Shown here: in pieces, positions 55,840-64,000 of the stretch | Position numbering within the stretch: position 1 is the stretch's first letter | How the letters are laid out: every line of letters starts with the position of its first letter | The notes under the pieces: generated by a model | Seen by the model: the letters and a program-made list of their open reading frames with translations, nothing else | Told to the model about the DNA's origin: nothing | The model's database searches: none | Position numbers and translations under genes: made by a program | Assembly (NCBI GenBank): GCA_032718565.1 | Contig: JAVGVS010000181.1 | Span: 62,001-126,000, forward strand | DNA: 64,000 nt | Direction: 5' to 3' | Source of the DNA: Distichodus sexfasciatus | Taxonomy: Eukaryota > Chordata > Actinopteri > Characiformes > Distichodontidae

Positions 55840-57692
55840 GAATCTTAAATCAATACAATAGAAATTTATTAACCTCCAAAACAAAAGTTAGACCCAAAAA
55901 TGGTACTGCTGGTGCTGTTTAGTACACAAATGTCTGCAAAGTTGTAAAGGTGTAAAGGTTGTAAGTTCTAACCTCCAACACGGGATTTGAGAGAAGAAGA
56001 CGATCTCTCACATCGTCCAGCAGTCTGGTGCTGGGGCAGCTCACAGCGTAGAACTGAAGGATTTTTTTGGAGGCCTCGGTTTTACCTGCACCACTTTCTC
56101 CAGAGATCAGGATGAAGTGGTTGTTGGTCTCGCTGATCATGGTGCGGTAGACGTTGTCGGCCAAGGCGAAGCTGAGAAGCCAAAAGCATCAGATCGGTTT
56201 CCTTTTCTGAAAATCAACTTTATTATGACTATAGTAGGAAAATGTAACATTTAACATGATTTTTGATATTACAGCTGTGGTACTCTATAATATACTTAAA
56301 AACATATGAGGTAGTTGATAAAATTTGATAAACCGTACATATGAGGTGGCAGCTCGAAGAAGTTGACTCCCATGTATATGTCCATCTGCTTCTTTGTATA
56401 GATACCCAACTCCTTATAGGGATTAACAGAGACCAGGAGAGTGCCAATGTATGTCTGATCAAAAAATAAAGAAAGAAATAAACATGATTTATACAAATAA
56501 ATTATAATGCAAATATATTTATACAATTAATTTTAATGAGATGAAAACACTTATTTATATAAACTCAGTTTCAATAAAGGCATTTTTTGTTTCTCAATGT
56601 ATAAATCTCAACGTAAACCCACAAAAGTGCTCCTTAAAACTAAAATATTGCACATTTAAGAACAAAATTGCATTCGGTGACTAACTTTGTGTTGTTTTGT
56701 TCTGATTTGAGGTATAAAATAGTTCCTTTGCAGGTGTCTCTCGGAGCATACATATAAAATTAATTGAATCATGACTCTGTGTTCCAGTGGGTCCAAAAAT
56801 TGAACTTGTCCTTCTGAAGAGCCATAGTGACCTACAGTGCAGACATTAACTCTCGCTGAGCTCTGAGTCAGCAGGACGGTGATTGTACCGAGTCAGTTGA
56901 ATGATCACAGATGAGTCCCCCAAAGAAGGGAAATTAAAATTGAGGACCTTGATGATCTCCCTTAATTGCTCTCATCAGTAAAGTGGAGGTCAGAACAAGT
57001 GCGCATCTGTGGTACTGTCCATGCAGTTGTCTACATTAGTCTCTATTCTCAACACCGAGTGATCATTGTTGATCATAATATGACATTTTTTCATTGTAGA
57101 ACACCATAAGATAACATCATGACGTTCGGGGGGACCAGAGCATATTCCAGGAGCGAGGGGTGCAAGGCAGGGACCGCAGGGCACACTGTCACACTTACAT
57201 GGCCAACTTAGATCCAGTCAACCTATAGTGGATGCTTTTGGACTGTGGGAGGAAACCAGAGTTCCCAGCTGAGACTCACACAAACACGGGGAAAGCATGC
57301 AAACTCCACACAGAAACACACAGGGTTCAAACCTAAGATCCTTCTCGCCGTAAGGCGGCAGCACTAACCACTGTGCCACCATTTCCCGTTGTGGGAAATA
57401 TGTAAAGTTAATTCTGAATGCAACAGTGAAAGAATTTTTTTAATTAGTTAGCATTTGCCAAAGTTATGAGCAAAGACACAGAGGTCCCTTTTTACTCACA
57501 GTGTAGAAGTACACAAAAGCAGTAGTAGAAAAAGACGCAGGAGAAGCAGAAGTAGTGGACACTTACATATATAAGGTTTTCGTTAAAACGCTTCCTCAGG
57601 TTGTCCAGAAAGGCCGTCTCGCTGGTGTAGTTGTCCAGCAGGACAAAGTCCTGGATGCCCACACGGTCACGGGCCGTCAAAGAATTTTCCAT
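40754..57692 (-). CDS. myo1h: Myosin-Ih (class I unconventional myosin)
   Basis: A single-headed actin motor that links membranes to actin. Coding exons: 57692-57567, 56454-56339, 56171-55973, 55002-54922, 54841-54662, 54341-54243, 54159-54046, 53378-53307, 52702-52583, 52501-52434, 51965-51860, 51655-51575, 51298-51207, 50308-50214, 50057-50011, 49296-49216, 48132-48027, 47755-47638, 47524-47411, 47113-47037, 46330-46262, 46164-46080, 45205-45043, 44955-44872, 43587-43494, 43361-43306, 42309-42174, 42065-41995, 41848-41751, 41115-41016, 40780-40754. All are GT-AG with matching phases; the sum is 3075 bases, 1024 aa. Motor residues 1 to about 697, IQ region about 697-760, TH1 lipid-binding tail to the end. 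TYIGTLLVSVNPYKELGIYT, VNFFELPPH, HFILISGESGAGKTEASKK and ALTHRKIEAK fit MYO1H better than MYO1C, from memory. ATG 57692 is chosen by homology; the open frame runs upstream to the acceptor at 57728, so an N-terminal extension is possible. Confidence 0.95.
41016..42309 (-). CDS. myo1h: myo1h TH1 tail exons
   Basis: Four exons (42309-42174, 42065-41995, 41848-41751, 41115-41016) encode the lipid-binding TH1/PH-like part, residues about 882-1016. VPVIKYDRNGFRPRFRKLVF and the VKQRVEYNSLKGVSVSNLSD block resemble the class I myosin segment that binds acidic phosphoinositides. QPGREGVVDF and RAKNGHLMV match the conserved end. A hAT-like element (41281-41708) lies in the intron between the last two. 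Confidence 0.9.
41281..41708. mobile_element. hAT-like element, GTCGACCGAT family, reverse copy
   Basis: A reverse-oriented relative of 15864-16406. It begins near TTAGACCGATATTG, holds GTAGCCAATCAGAGACTGTT and TTAATATCGGTGATGGTCAA, and ends CGATAATCGACAGACCCTTA. The termini are degraded and no duplication is readable. Confidence 0.7.
42640..43080. repeat. Low-complexity insert with (AAAC)n
   Basis: A myo1h intron stretch with CCACCA, GAGAGA and AAACAAACAAAC runs and recurrent GACAGGACAGGA. It may be a retroelement end; no family is recognised. Confidence 0.45.
43914..44160 (+). repeat. SINE family A
   Basis: Head TTGGTGGCGTAACAGTAGGG with B-box AGGTTTGAATCC, body and the TTCACAATGACAAATAATCA tail are all present. 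It lies in a myo1h intron. Confidence 0.85.
44470..44822 (-). repeat. SINE family C fragments, split
   Basis: ATTTATGCCATTTAGCAGAC (from about 44487) and AGGGTTAAGGGTCTTCCTCA (from about 44786) are consecutive parts of SINE C as seen at 53447-53640. Here about 250 bp of unrelated sequence separates them. Confidence 0.5.
46080..47113 (-). CDS. myo1h: myo1h converter and IQ-motif exons
   Basis: Exon 47113-47037 (TKIFIRYARTLFATEDAF) ends the motor. Exon 46330-46262 gives IQ motif 1 (TRIQAKYKGYKVKGEYQRQR). Exon 46164-46080 gives IQ motif 2 (TKIETCWRGLQARKERERR) and starts a weaker third, completed by VIKKFIKGFMNRNQ in the next exon. In class I myosins these bind calmodulin light chains. Confidence 0.9.
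46367..46918. mobile_element. hAT-like MITE with AGGGGTGT termini
   Basis: Begins TAGGGGTGTTGAAATCAATC and ends GGTTCACACCTCTA. Flanking 8-mers GTAGGGAC (46359-46366) and GTAGGGGC (46919-46926) match at 7 of 8. It is 552 bp, with ATCGATGCA-rich subterminal repeats, in the myo1h intron between the IQ 1 exon and the converter exon. Confidence 0.85.
48241..49090. mobile_element. CCATTGTAGAT-type MITE interrupted by another element
   Basis: The left piece (48241-48310: GGGTCATTGTAGACTTCAAA) and right piece (about 48960-49090: TTGTAAATTGACAAAAAACA, TTTGTGAGACAAAAGTC) resemble the element at 4949-5263. Between them lies a segment (48310-48920) of the GCCACCGATA/CCGATCCAGC family also seen at 50518-51060. 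Confidence 0.5.
49640..49890. repeat. TGGCAAAC-rich interspersed repeat
   Basis: Starts CCCTTACAAAAACAAAATGC and is full of GGCAAAC / GCCAC / TTGCCA half-palindromes. A relative at 53700-53900 ends AATTTTTGTAAGGG, the inverse of this start, so the family may have CCCTTACAAAAA termini. Confidence 0.55.
50518..51060. mobile_element. Interspersed element, CCGATCCAGCTATT family
   Basis: A shared order of blocks with 48310-48920: CCGATATTGTAAATT, GATACAAATC, CTCATTTTGAGATG-like, GTGTAGTGCGTTGCGTTG, AATAAACCAGCTTTACCGC and AGATCGGCCCAATGCCACCG. A shorter relative starts near 13993. Termini are unclear; it is non-coding. Confidence 0.6.
51380..51512 (-). repeat. SINE family A, 3' half only
   Basis: Tail and GTGAAGGAGCAGTGGGCAGC block present; sequence leaves the family at about 51512, before the tRNA-like head. 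Confidence 0.75.
52434..52501 (-). CDS. myo1h: myo1h switch II exon
   Basis: Encodes TTRKTVIGLLDIYGFEVFD; DIYGFE (residues 381-386) is the switch II/relay start that senses the gamma phosphate. The next exon (51965-51860) continues with FEQFCINYCNEKLQQLF. Confidence 0.92.
52847..53253 (-). repeat. SINE family A with multiplied middle modules
   Basis: A minus-strand copy whose GAGTACCTCAGTGGTACC / GGTACTCATGAG region is repeated several times in alternating orientation before the head (ACCTTCCAGTCACAGGGCAA). Confidence 0.75.
53447..53640 (-). repeat. SINE family C
   Basis: Plus strand reads TTTACATTTACAGCATTTAG, TCTTATCCAGAGCGACTTAC and a reverse tRNA-like head; the minus strand has TGGTCTAGTGGCAGGACACT and a B-box GGGTTTGAATCC. 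I recall this type as widespread in otophysan fish genomes; that is memory, not a search. Confidence 0.75.
54922..55002 (-). CDS. myo1h: myo1h switch I exon
   Basis: Encodes AFGNAKTLKNDNSSRFGKYM and DIQFDHQ. NDNSSRFG (residues 157-164) is switch I. Lys precedes NDN where Arg is usual in MYO1C/MYO1H, a conservative change. Confidence 0.92.
55095..55111 (-). other. Possible 17-nt cryptic microexon in myo1h
   Basis: On the minus strand TTTTGCAG and GTAAGTTT, both near-consensus splice sites, bracket 17 bases. Inclusion between the P-loop and switch I exons would shift the frame and reach a stop within about 14 codons. It may be chance. Confidence 0.2.
55151..55189. repeat. Perfect 15-bp hairpin
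   Basis: GTTATTCCCATCAGT (55151-55165) and ACTGATGGGAATAAC (55175-55189) are exact reverse complements around a 9-base loop. Confidence 0.9.
55172..55715. mobile_element. Diverged hAT-like element holding a fold-back insert
   Basis: Begins near CACTGATGGGAATAACGG and ends near AATGTTCCCAACACCG. Subterminal GCGTTACTAC and GTAACGCAGTAGTTACTTTC resemble the CAGTGTTG element at 30054-30988. The fold-back element at 55311-55421 sits inside it. Confidence 0.5.
55311..55421. mobile_element. Fold-back element, unexpanded form
   Basis: GGTGCGTTTCCCAAAAGCAT and ATGCTTTTGGGAAACGCATC are inverted ends around a short interior of GTTAGCAAC / GTTGCTAA modules, 111 bp in all. It is the unexpanded relative of the minisatellite at 11308-12236. 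Another end lies at about 54446. Confidence 0.8.
55791..55839. repeat. (AAAT)n microsatellite
   Basis: About twelve AAAT units in a myo1h intron. Confidence 0.95.
55973..56171 (-). CDS. myo1h: myo1h P-loop exon
   Basis: Encodes ALADNVYRTMISETNNHF and ILISGESGAGKTEASKKIL; the Walker A loop GESGAGKT is residues 105-112. The exon starts with one base completing Ile81. The upstream exon must use the GTACGG donor at 56338, not the GTTTAT five bases on, for the frame to hold. Confidence 0.93.
57105..57385 (-). repeat. SINE family B
   Basis: Same order as 40253-40585: GTGCAAGGCAGGGACCGCAG, TTTTGGACTGTGGGAGGAAA and a reverse tRNA-like head (minus-strand B-box GGTTTGAACCC; TGGTTAGTGCTGCCG). Confidence 0.8.
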
Positions 57693-57728
57693 CTCCCGAA
57701 GGATGCGGTTACACCTCTCCTCCAAACT

Positions 57729-58980
57729 CTGGACCACAAACACACCCGAACTTTAGCATCACAGAAACAAAGTCCAACATCAACCAATTTACACTCCGTA
57801 ATAAACAACCCTTCCATTCGTTACCTCTGTCACTTCAAAAAACATTCCAACCCTGAGAACGCTGGAATACGTATCTAAGGAAACAAGTAAGCGGGAGCTT
57901 GGACATCCGTTCTTATCTAATCTGCTTCCACGTTCTCAACTTTTTCATCAATCCATCAGTTTACATGTCCGTCAGTTATCTTTTAAAAATAGATGCAAAA
58001 AGAGGATCCACCTTTTTACAAAACAGGATGTCTATAGTGAATGCTGATTACATTGAAGGTCATATTTGCTGCTGCAGAGTTCTGTGGTCAAACATTTTCC
58101 TCCTACATCTGTGTTTCCAAGTTATAGCACACACAAACACACCTGACTTTATACTTTATTCCCTAGACATACCATAGCTCACTCCTGCAGCTAATTAAGC
58201 TTAGGAAAGTGAAAGTGAGTGATTATTTGTCATTGTGAACACACAGTGCACCACAACCAAACCCATCCGAGAAGGAGCAGTGGGCAGCTGACATGGGCAG
58301 CGCACGAGAGGCAGTGCTTGGGAGCCTATCCGCGGAACTATGGGCGCAAGGCAGGGACTAACCCTGGGCAGGCACCAACACACCGCAGGGCACACACACT
58401 CACACTCTCAGTCACACCTTACGGGGCCAATTTAGAGTCACCAATTAACCTACAATGCATAGTTTTGGACTGTGGAAGGAAACTGGAGCCACCGGCGGAA
58501 ACCCACGCAAACACAGGGAGATCATGCAAACTCCACACAGAGAGACCCCACGGCCGACCCGGGAATTGAACCCAGGAACTTCTCGCTGTGAGCCGGCTAT
58601 GCTAACCACTGCATGGTCCGAATTACATATATTAAACACAAATATGATATAATTATAGTCAATTTATTCTTCATTTCTGTCTATTTTCCATCATTTGCAG
58701 TAGATGATATCAGCAATAAACACATGTATAGCAATGTCTACAACAGTTTTTTTAATCTATGTCAAATCAGTCAGAAGCAATGGTTTCTTCAGAATTAAGC
58801 TCGTATAATACTATACTGAATAGTCCACGCCTCCCTGTGGTGTGGTGATAATCTCAGGAGGATGAAGTTTAACTACAGTTTAGATCTGCTCCAACTTCAT
58901 TTCTCACATCCAAACTTTAACACTCATCCCCACTTCTGCCTGGAACTGGGGGGTGTAAAGTGAAAATCAGTGTGTCCTAC
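57729..58980. other. Probable myo1h 5' intron
   Basis: Upstream of the first recognised coding exon. Apart from the chimeric SINE at 58210-58620 nothing is recognisable. Confidence 0.4.
58210..58620 (-). repeat. Chimeric SINE (B head, A tail)
   Basis: Positions 58210-58320 are the 3' half of SINE A in minus orientation (GTCATTGTGAACACACAGTG, GAAGGAGCAGTGGGCAGCTG). At about 58321 the sequence switches without a gap to SINE B (AGCCTATCCGCGGAACTATG to the reverse tRNA-like head near 58620), also minus. On the minus strand it reads as one B-headed, A-tailed unit. Confidence 0.75.
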
Positions 58981-59026
58981 CTCAAACACTCCTCGCTGGC
59001 CTCCTCCTGATGCTGTGTGAAGTGAC
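58981..59026 (-). other. Candidate upstream exon of myo1h
   Basis: The minus strand has CGAGGAGTGTTTGAG and a GTAGGAC donor at 58980. Joining it to the acceptor at 57728 keeps an open frame, but I find no ATG in it, so it would be 5' UTR or part of a longer N-terminus. Right edge arbitrary. Confidence 0.25.
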
Positions 59027-59280
59027 TGTGGATGTGTGTGTGTGTGTGTGACCCGAGTCTCATTTATGAGAAAAAGAATCAGGATTTATTTCAAGAGCAA
59101 GAGGAAACACTATCACTTTGCGCCCACCACTTCCGCTGACTTAGGAAGTCATCAATAAAGAGTTTGCAAAGGAAGCAGGGAGGACACTGTGTGTGCATGT
59201 GTGTGTGTGTGTTGTTGGATATACACTAAATTGTGTTAGAAAATAAGGGGTATATATAAATATATACTGAATTTTCAGGA

Positions 59281-59605
59281 AATTGTAGAAGAGGAAGAGA
59301 GAGCGAGAAAAGCTGAAAGAAGGATGAATGAGGGGGATACAGAAGGTGTGTGGGAGAGAAGGAGAGAAAGCGCGTAGAAAGAGAGTTGGAGAAAGAGAGA
59401 GAGAGAGAGAGGGAAAGCAAGAGGGAGAGAGAGGAGAGGGAAAGAGGCGGAGAGAAAGAGGGATGAGTGAGGTCGATATCGAACTTGAGAAAGAGGGGGA
59501 GAGAAAGAGGAATGAGTGATGGGGATACGGAAGGTGAGAGAGAGAAAGGGGAGGAGAGAGGGAAAGAGAGAAAGAGGGATGAGTGATGGTGATGTAGATC
59601 TTGAA

Positions 59606-59637
<32 letters not shown>

Positions 59638-60110
59638 GAGAGAGAGAGCAGAGGAAGAGACAGAAAGGAGAAGAGAGGAAGAGGGTAGAAAGAGAGGGAT
59701 AGAGAAAGAAAGGGGGAAGGGGGAGAGAGAAGAGAGAGGGGTAAAGAGAGAGCAGAAAGGGGAGAGAGAGAAAGTAGGATAGAGGCAGAGAGAAGAAGAC
59801 AGAAAGGGTGAGAAAGAAGGACCAGGAAGGAAAGAGGAAGAGAAAGATAGAAAAAGAGAGAGAAGAGAGGGAAAGAATGAGGGAGAGAAAGAGAGAGGAG
59901 AGGGGGCAAAAAGGGGAGAAACAGAAATGGAGAAAGAGAGAGGGGAGGGGGATGGAAAGACAGAGAGAAAGACAGAAAATGAGAGAGGATAGAGGGAAAG
60001 AATGAAGAAGAGGAGGATAAAGAGATAGAAAAAGAGCGAGGAGAGAGAGAGAGAGATGAGGAAGAAAGAGATAAAGAAACAGAGAGGTGACAGGGAGATT
60101 AGGGAATTCG
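59281..60110 (+). repeat. 0.8 kb purine-only tract upstream of myo1h
   Basis: Plus strand almost entirely A and G, mostly GAGAGA, GAAAGA and GGGAGA. The long minus-strand open frames here (Ser/Leu/Phe/Pro only) are artefacts of base composition. Confidence 0.92.
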
Positions 60111-61202
60111 ACCTCATCATTACCCTGTCGCTCCTCGAGTGTCCTTCAGAACGCAGCCGAGGAAACGGCAAGCAGGCGAGCGCGGGTTCCCTTTACACCA
60201 TTACAATGTGTAGCTCATTAAAACTTAAACTCACCGACGACTCAACCATCATTTATACCACAAATTAAGACGGTCATTTGAATTTCCAAACATCAATTAC
60301 ACCTTCACCAAATTTCCACTCGTGCTCTTATTTCCAGTTCTGTTTCTCCTTGTCAGATAAATGATAGAAACTGTCAATAGTATAATAGTCTTCATCCTTA
60401 ACCTTTACAGCTCCAAAAGAATTTGTCAAAATATCACCGTACTGTGAGTAGAACGCTGGTTGTTTTTGGTTATTTTCAGTTTAATAGTTTTGTCTGTAAA
60501 AAGGGGAAGATTTGACTGAGCGTTTACATCACAAAAATGTCGTTTTTACACAGTTTTTCTGCACGGAAGATTCAAGATTCAAGATTCTTTATTTGTCACG
60601 TGCAAGTTATACAGGTACAACAAGCAGTGAAATGTATCCTGATCCGCTCTTTTAACTGTGCAATAGACAAGGAAGATAGAGACACAATACAAACTTACAA
60701 CATAAATACTAACTTAAATACGGAGGCTGGGGTAACACGCGGAATTACTCAGAGATAATTTCACACACAGAGAAATCAATATAATGTCCATTAGGTTTAG
60801 GGTTTTGTCCCTGCCTTTTAATGGTCTGTCCCGGGGAAAAATCACTGGACACTGAATGTTATAGGTCAGATGTGTTTCCACTTATAAACAAAGTGACTGG
60901 TCGGGTTGGTGAGACGTCCAGGTGTTTTGTCAGAACTAGGTGCCATCCCTAGTTAAAGTCAAAGTCTTGCGATTCTGACGGTGTGAGTGTGATTTCTGCA
61001 AGATTTTAAGTTTTGGTAATAAGCAAAAAATCTAACAACAAGCAAGGCAAAATGTGTGTCAGTTTTAAAAAGCTAGGGGAAAAGTACAAAATTCCTTGCA
61101 AAGAAATGTTTAACTGCAGTAAAAGTTAAATGTCCCGCATTGAGACTACTTTAGTAAACATGTTTAACTATCTGATATGAACGGTGCGTGTTTTGTATTT
61201 TG

Positions 61203-61443
61203 ATGATAAGTGAGTGATGATTTGTCTTTGTGAATGCAGCACACTGTGCACCACTATGAAATGCAACCTCTGCATTTGACCCATCCGTGAAGGAGCCATC
61301 GCCAACTTTTTTGGCAACACCCGAGAAGCAGTGCTTATGGACGGTACCTTGCTCATGAGTACCTCAGTGGTACCTTTACTGGTTCGGGACTTGAATTGGC
61401 GACCTTCCGATTGTGGGGCCAACTCCCTAACTGTTAACTGCTA
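61203..61443 (-). repeat. SINE family A
   Basis: A near-complete minus copy: GATGATTTGTCTTTGTGAATG, CCATCCGTGAAGGAGCCATC, GCTCATGAGTACCTCAGTGG, GACTTGAATTGGCGACC and head remnant AACTCCCTAACTGTTAACTG. Confidence 0.85.
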
Positions 61444-62723
61444 TTAGAAGTAAGCCATTACAAAAAATACTTGACCCTAGTTGCTAATTTGAGCACTTTA
61501 ATTTGCTTGTTTAAAGACATGATGACAAAATTCCTTTAATTCCAAAAACGACCAGACCAGACTGCGGTTCAAATTACCATCATGTTAGTTCTCTCTCGAC
61601 TCGCTGCTTCATTTATTTGTCCTGTCCACAACAGTCTCTGATTGGCTATAAGTCACACGAGTAGTAGCTAATCAATGCTGAATCCTTGTTGTTACTGTGA
61701 ACAGCCTTTAACAGACATGGATTCTATTCTTTGGATTCTTCTGGACGCTATTCTTGTGTTTTTTTGCTTTTGATGATCTTCTTTTGCCTGATTGGTTTCA
61801 CCTGTTTTGCACTTCAGTTCTGGTTATTTATTGGCTTGTTGGTTCTGTTTATGTCACACCTCTCATTAAGTTCTGCTCATTTATAGTCCTGCTTTTGTTG
61901 GTCCGCCGTTACATTTAACAAAATTTAGTGCGCATTTTGTTTTCTGCTTTTCTTACCCTTTTCACCCTTTATCCCTCATTCATTTCTTCTCAAACTGGCC
62001 GTCTATACTCTATACTCTTTCCTCACAATGTTGCCTTAAAAAGTTTTCTAGGTAGAACTTAAAACCCAGTAGCATTCTCACCATCATCATCAGCTTTTAT
62101 CGCTAGTAATGACTTAACTGTTCCTAAACGATTGCATAATATGATTACACAACAGAAGTAACGTAAGCGTTCTCCGGGCCGTCATCCGTGTCGCTACACG
62201 TGAGCTGTCAGAAGAGGACAACAAAAGGACAATGGGCATCACCATTGCACCTCCGTAGAGCAGCGTTTTCCGTGTTAGTGTCGGCTCATTGTGGTGGGTG
62301 AAGAGGCAGCAACGAGACACCTCGACTGGCTGGTCGAACCTTTAGAGGAGAGGAAAGTCTAGCTGGACGCCGGCCACCATCAGAGAGGCCATGCCTTTGT
62401 CCCAAATCTCTCCAGCGTGTCACAGGATCCCGCCACGAGCCTCGCACCACATCTCACTCAGGAATACGAAGCCCAGGGTTGGGGCGGTACGTCAAAACAT
62501 TTACTGATATTGATATTGCTGACATTTTTACTGGATAAAACTCCCTCCCCAATCTTTTTCCATTCCAAACTTGTTGTTTGCTAAAATGTTTTCCTATTAA
62601 TTGAAAGCTTGTAATTATTAACGTTAATTAATTAATTAGAGGGTTTTCACAGTAGTTATCAAAATTATTTTTAACAGAGTATGATTTAGCTGTGTTTTGC
62701 CCAAATTAGCGGACAGTAACTAT

Positions 62724-62725
62724 AT

Positions 62726-62760
<35 letters not shown>

Positions 62761-62775
62761 TTGATTTATTTATTG
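62724..62775. repeat. (TTTA)n microsatellite
   Basis: About twelve TTTA units. A companion (AAAT)n run lies at 63096-63138. Confidence 0.95.
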
Positions 62776-63097
62776 ATTGATTTCATTAATGAAAATTAGT
62801 TCTAACTGATGGTATACTTGGTAAAATACTTATTTTTGTGTTTAATTTGCACTTATCATTCTGCCATTCTACTGCATATTCAATGCTAAATTTAGTGTAT
62901 TAGTGTTTTTAGCATTGCAATGAAAATATTTTACCCTACCTTATTTAGTCTTTACAGTATTTAATTTTTACAAGTAGCTTAACAATAAATTAATAAAATA
63001 ACAAATCTAAATATTTACCAATAAGTTTTCCACAGAATGCTCAGAACTCTCCTAATGGAGACTTTCAGCTGGACTCACATGTATGAAATGTGCTATA

Positions 63098-63136
<39 letters not shown>

Positions 63137-64000
63137 ATATAGTATTTTATGATAAAGTGTTGCTATAACAGGACGTTAATAAATTTAAGTTCAGTAATAC
63201 AAAACCGCAACCGGCTAAAAAGATGAGCTCCAGCATTATTTTCAGGGTCATTATAAGAGTTTCCGCTGAAAACATAAAACCTCGCTAGGCTGTCACAGTT
63301 TGTATCATCTTTTCTTAACTTCATCCCACTGACAAAACGCATTCACATTTGAAACAAACTGGCATTACCTCAGCCAACTCCATCGCTAGACGCCAACGTG
63401 CCCCGTGCCACCGGTGAAAGTGATGAACTCCGGACGCTAAACCACCTCACTCTCTTTTCTTCTCCGATGCCATGCTGGGGCCAAGCGCCTTGCTCCCTTA
63501 ATATTACTCTGCTCTTTCTCTCTCTCCCTCTCCTCCTCTCTCACATCACATGCCTCTGGACATCACTTAGCATTAGCGTGCTAATGAAGAAGTCCTCTGT
63601 CTGCTCCAGGATGCTGAATCATTCATGCTTGGGCCGCAGGAAGGATCGCGCTCAACGCCTCACCCGAGCGCCCAGAGCCCCACACCGTGTAACACAAGGC
63701 TCCGGAAATTCGAGAACGACCCCCTCCACCTCACCACACCCTACCCCACCATCATCTCTACCACTCCACCCCACCTCTCCCCCACCCACCTCCTTCCACC
63801 TGTGCACCAAATTACAAGGCCGGAGTCTGGTTACTGATCTTTGATTAGGTCGATCCTCTTTCAGATAATTACAAACCACCAACCAGCGCAGGCTGGCAGC
63901 CGCTGGGCACAAACTGATGTAATGGTGTTTGTGGGTCTTTGTTTTAAAATCCATTTATGGGGGCAGTCTGAGGGCCCATGAGACCCCTTAGGAATTGATG

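Larger units (their letters stand above)
60111..64000. other. Right flank without recognisable gene
   Basis: It contains a retroelement-end repeat near 60570-60670 (AAGATTCTTTATTTGTCACG), SINE A (61203-61443), a fragment of the GTCGACCGAT transposon family (61590-61700), and TTTA and AAAT microsatellites (62724-62775, 63096-63138). A GC-richer block at 62160-62490 and the 63400-63840 segment have no product I recognise. Confidence 0.5.

Noticed and set aside
40754..57692. Assignment as myo1c
   Set aside because: Motor segments such as GTLLVSVNPYKELGIYT, FFELPP and HFILISGESGAGKTEASKK fit MYO1H as I recall it; a formal tree would settle it.
59275..60171. 298-codon minus-strand open frame
   Set aside because: Made only of Ser, Leu, Phe and Pro from a CT-rich strand; low-complexity artefact of the purine tract. 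The same holds for the 203-codon frame at 16800-17411.
63398..63844. 148-codon plus-strand open frame
   Set aside because: Pro/Ser/Thr-rich composition with no motif or family I recognise and no splice context; insufficient support.

Overview
The window is vertebrate nuclear DNA, almost certainly from a ray-finned fish. It carries three interrupted genes with GT-AG introns, no prokaryotic signals, and a dense load of fish-type SINEs, hAT-like non-autonomous transposons and microsatellites. One SINE class (positions 53447-53640) looks like a type I associate with otophysan fishes such as catfishes and characins; that placement is from memory and untested.

All three working genes lie on the minus strand and read right to left. 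myo1h (class I myosin, 31 coding exons, 40754-57692, 1024 aa) comes first. ppp6c follows (catalytic subunit of protein phosphatase 6, 7 coding exons, 32268-38777, 305 aa). scai is last (suppressor of cancer cell invasion, 16 coding exons, 6027-22934, 565 aa, plus a probable non-coding first exon near 28253). I placed every exon by splice-site and phase matching; each set closes as one continuous reading frame. The PPP6C-SCAI pair is the same neighbour pair found in mammals. At the far left, plus strand, sits a wrecked copy of an ARPC5/ARPC5L gene. It lies on the side of SCAI, and in the orientation, where human ARPC5L is found, so it may be the syntenic gene in ruins.

Layout: 1-376 arpc5l relic; 377-6026 repeats and scai downstream region; 6027-15791 compact scai exons interrupted by a roughly 0.9 kb minisatellite; 15792-22827 a 7 kb transposon-filled scai intron; 22940-28252 scai intron 1; about 28.2-29.3 kb scai first exon and promoter; 29.3-32.2 kb intergenic with a transposon nested in a SINE; 32.3-38.8 kb ppp6c with a CRE/ETS/YY1 promoter; 38.9-40.7 kb intergenic; 40.7-57.7 kb myo1h; 57.7-64 kb myo1h upstream sequence with an 0.8 kb purine tract.

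The three genes are not known to form a pathway. PPP6C is a cytoplasmic and nuclear Ser/Thr phosphatase, SCAI a nuclear cofactor of MRTF/SRF transcription and DNA repair, and MYO1H a membrane-actin motor. I see no new gene system. The most interesting material is the structure of the repeats: a fold-back transposon whose interior became a 22-bp minisatellite, a transposon nested in another with both target duplications readable, a chimeric SINE, and several scai splice sites that abut microsatellites.
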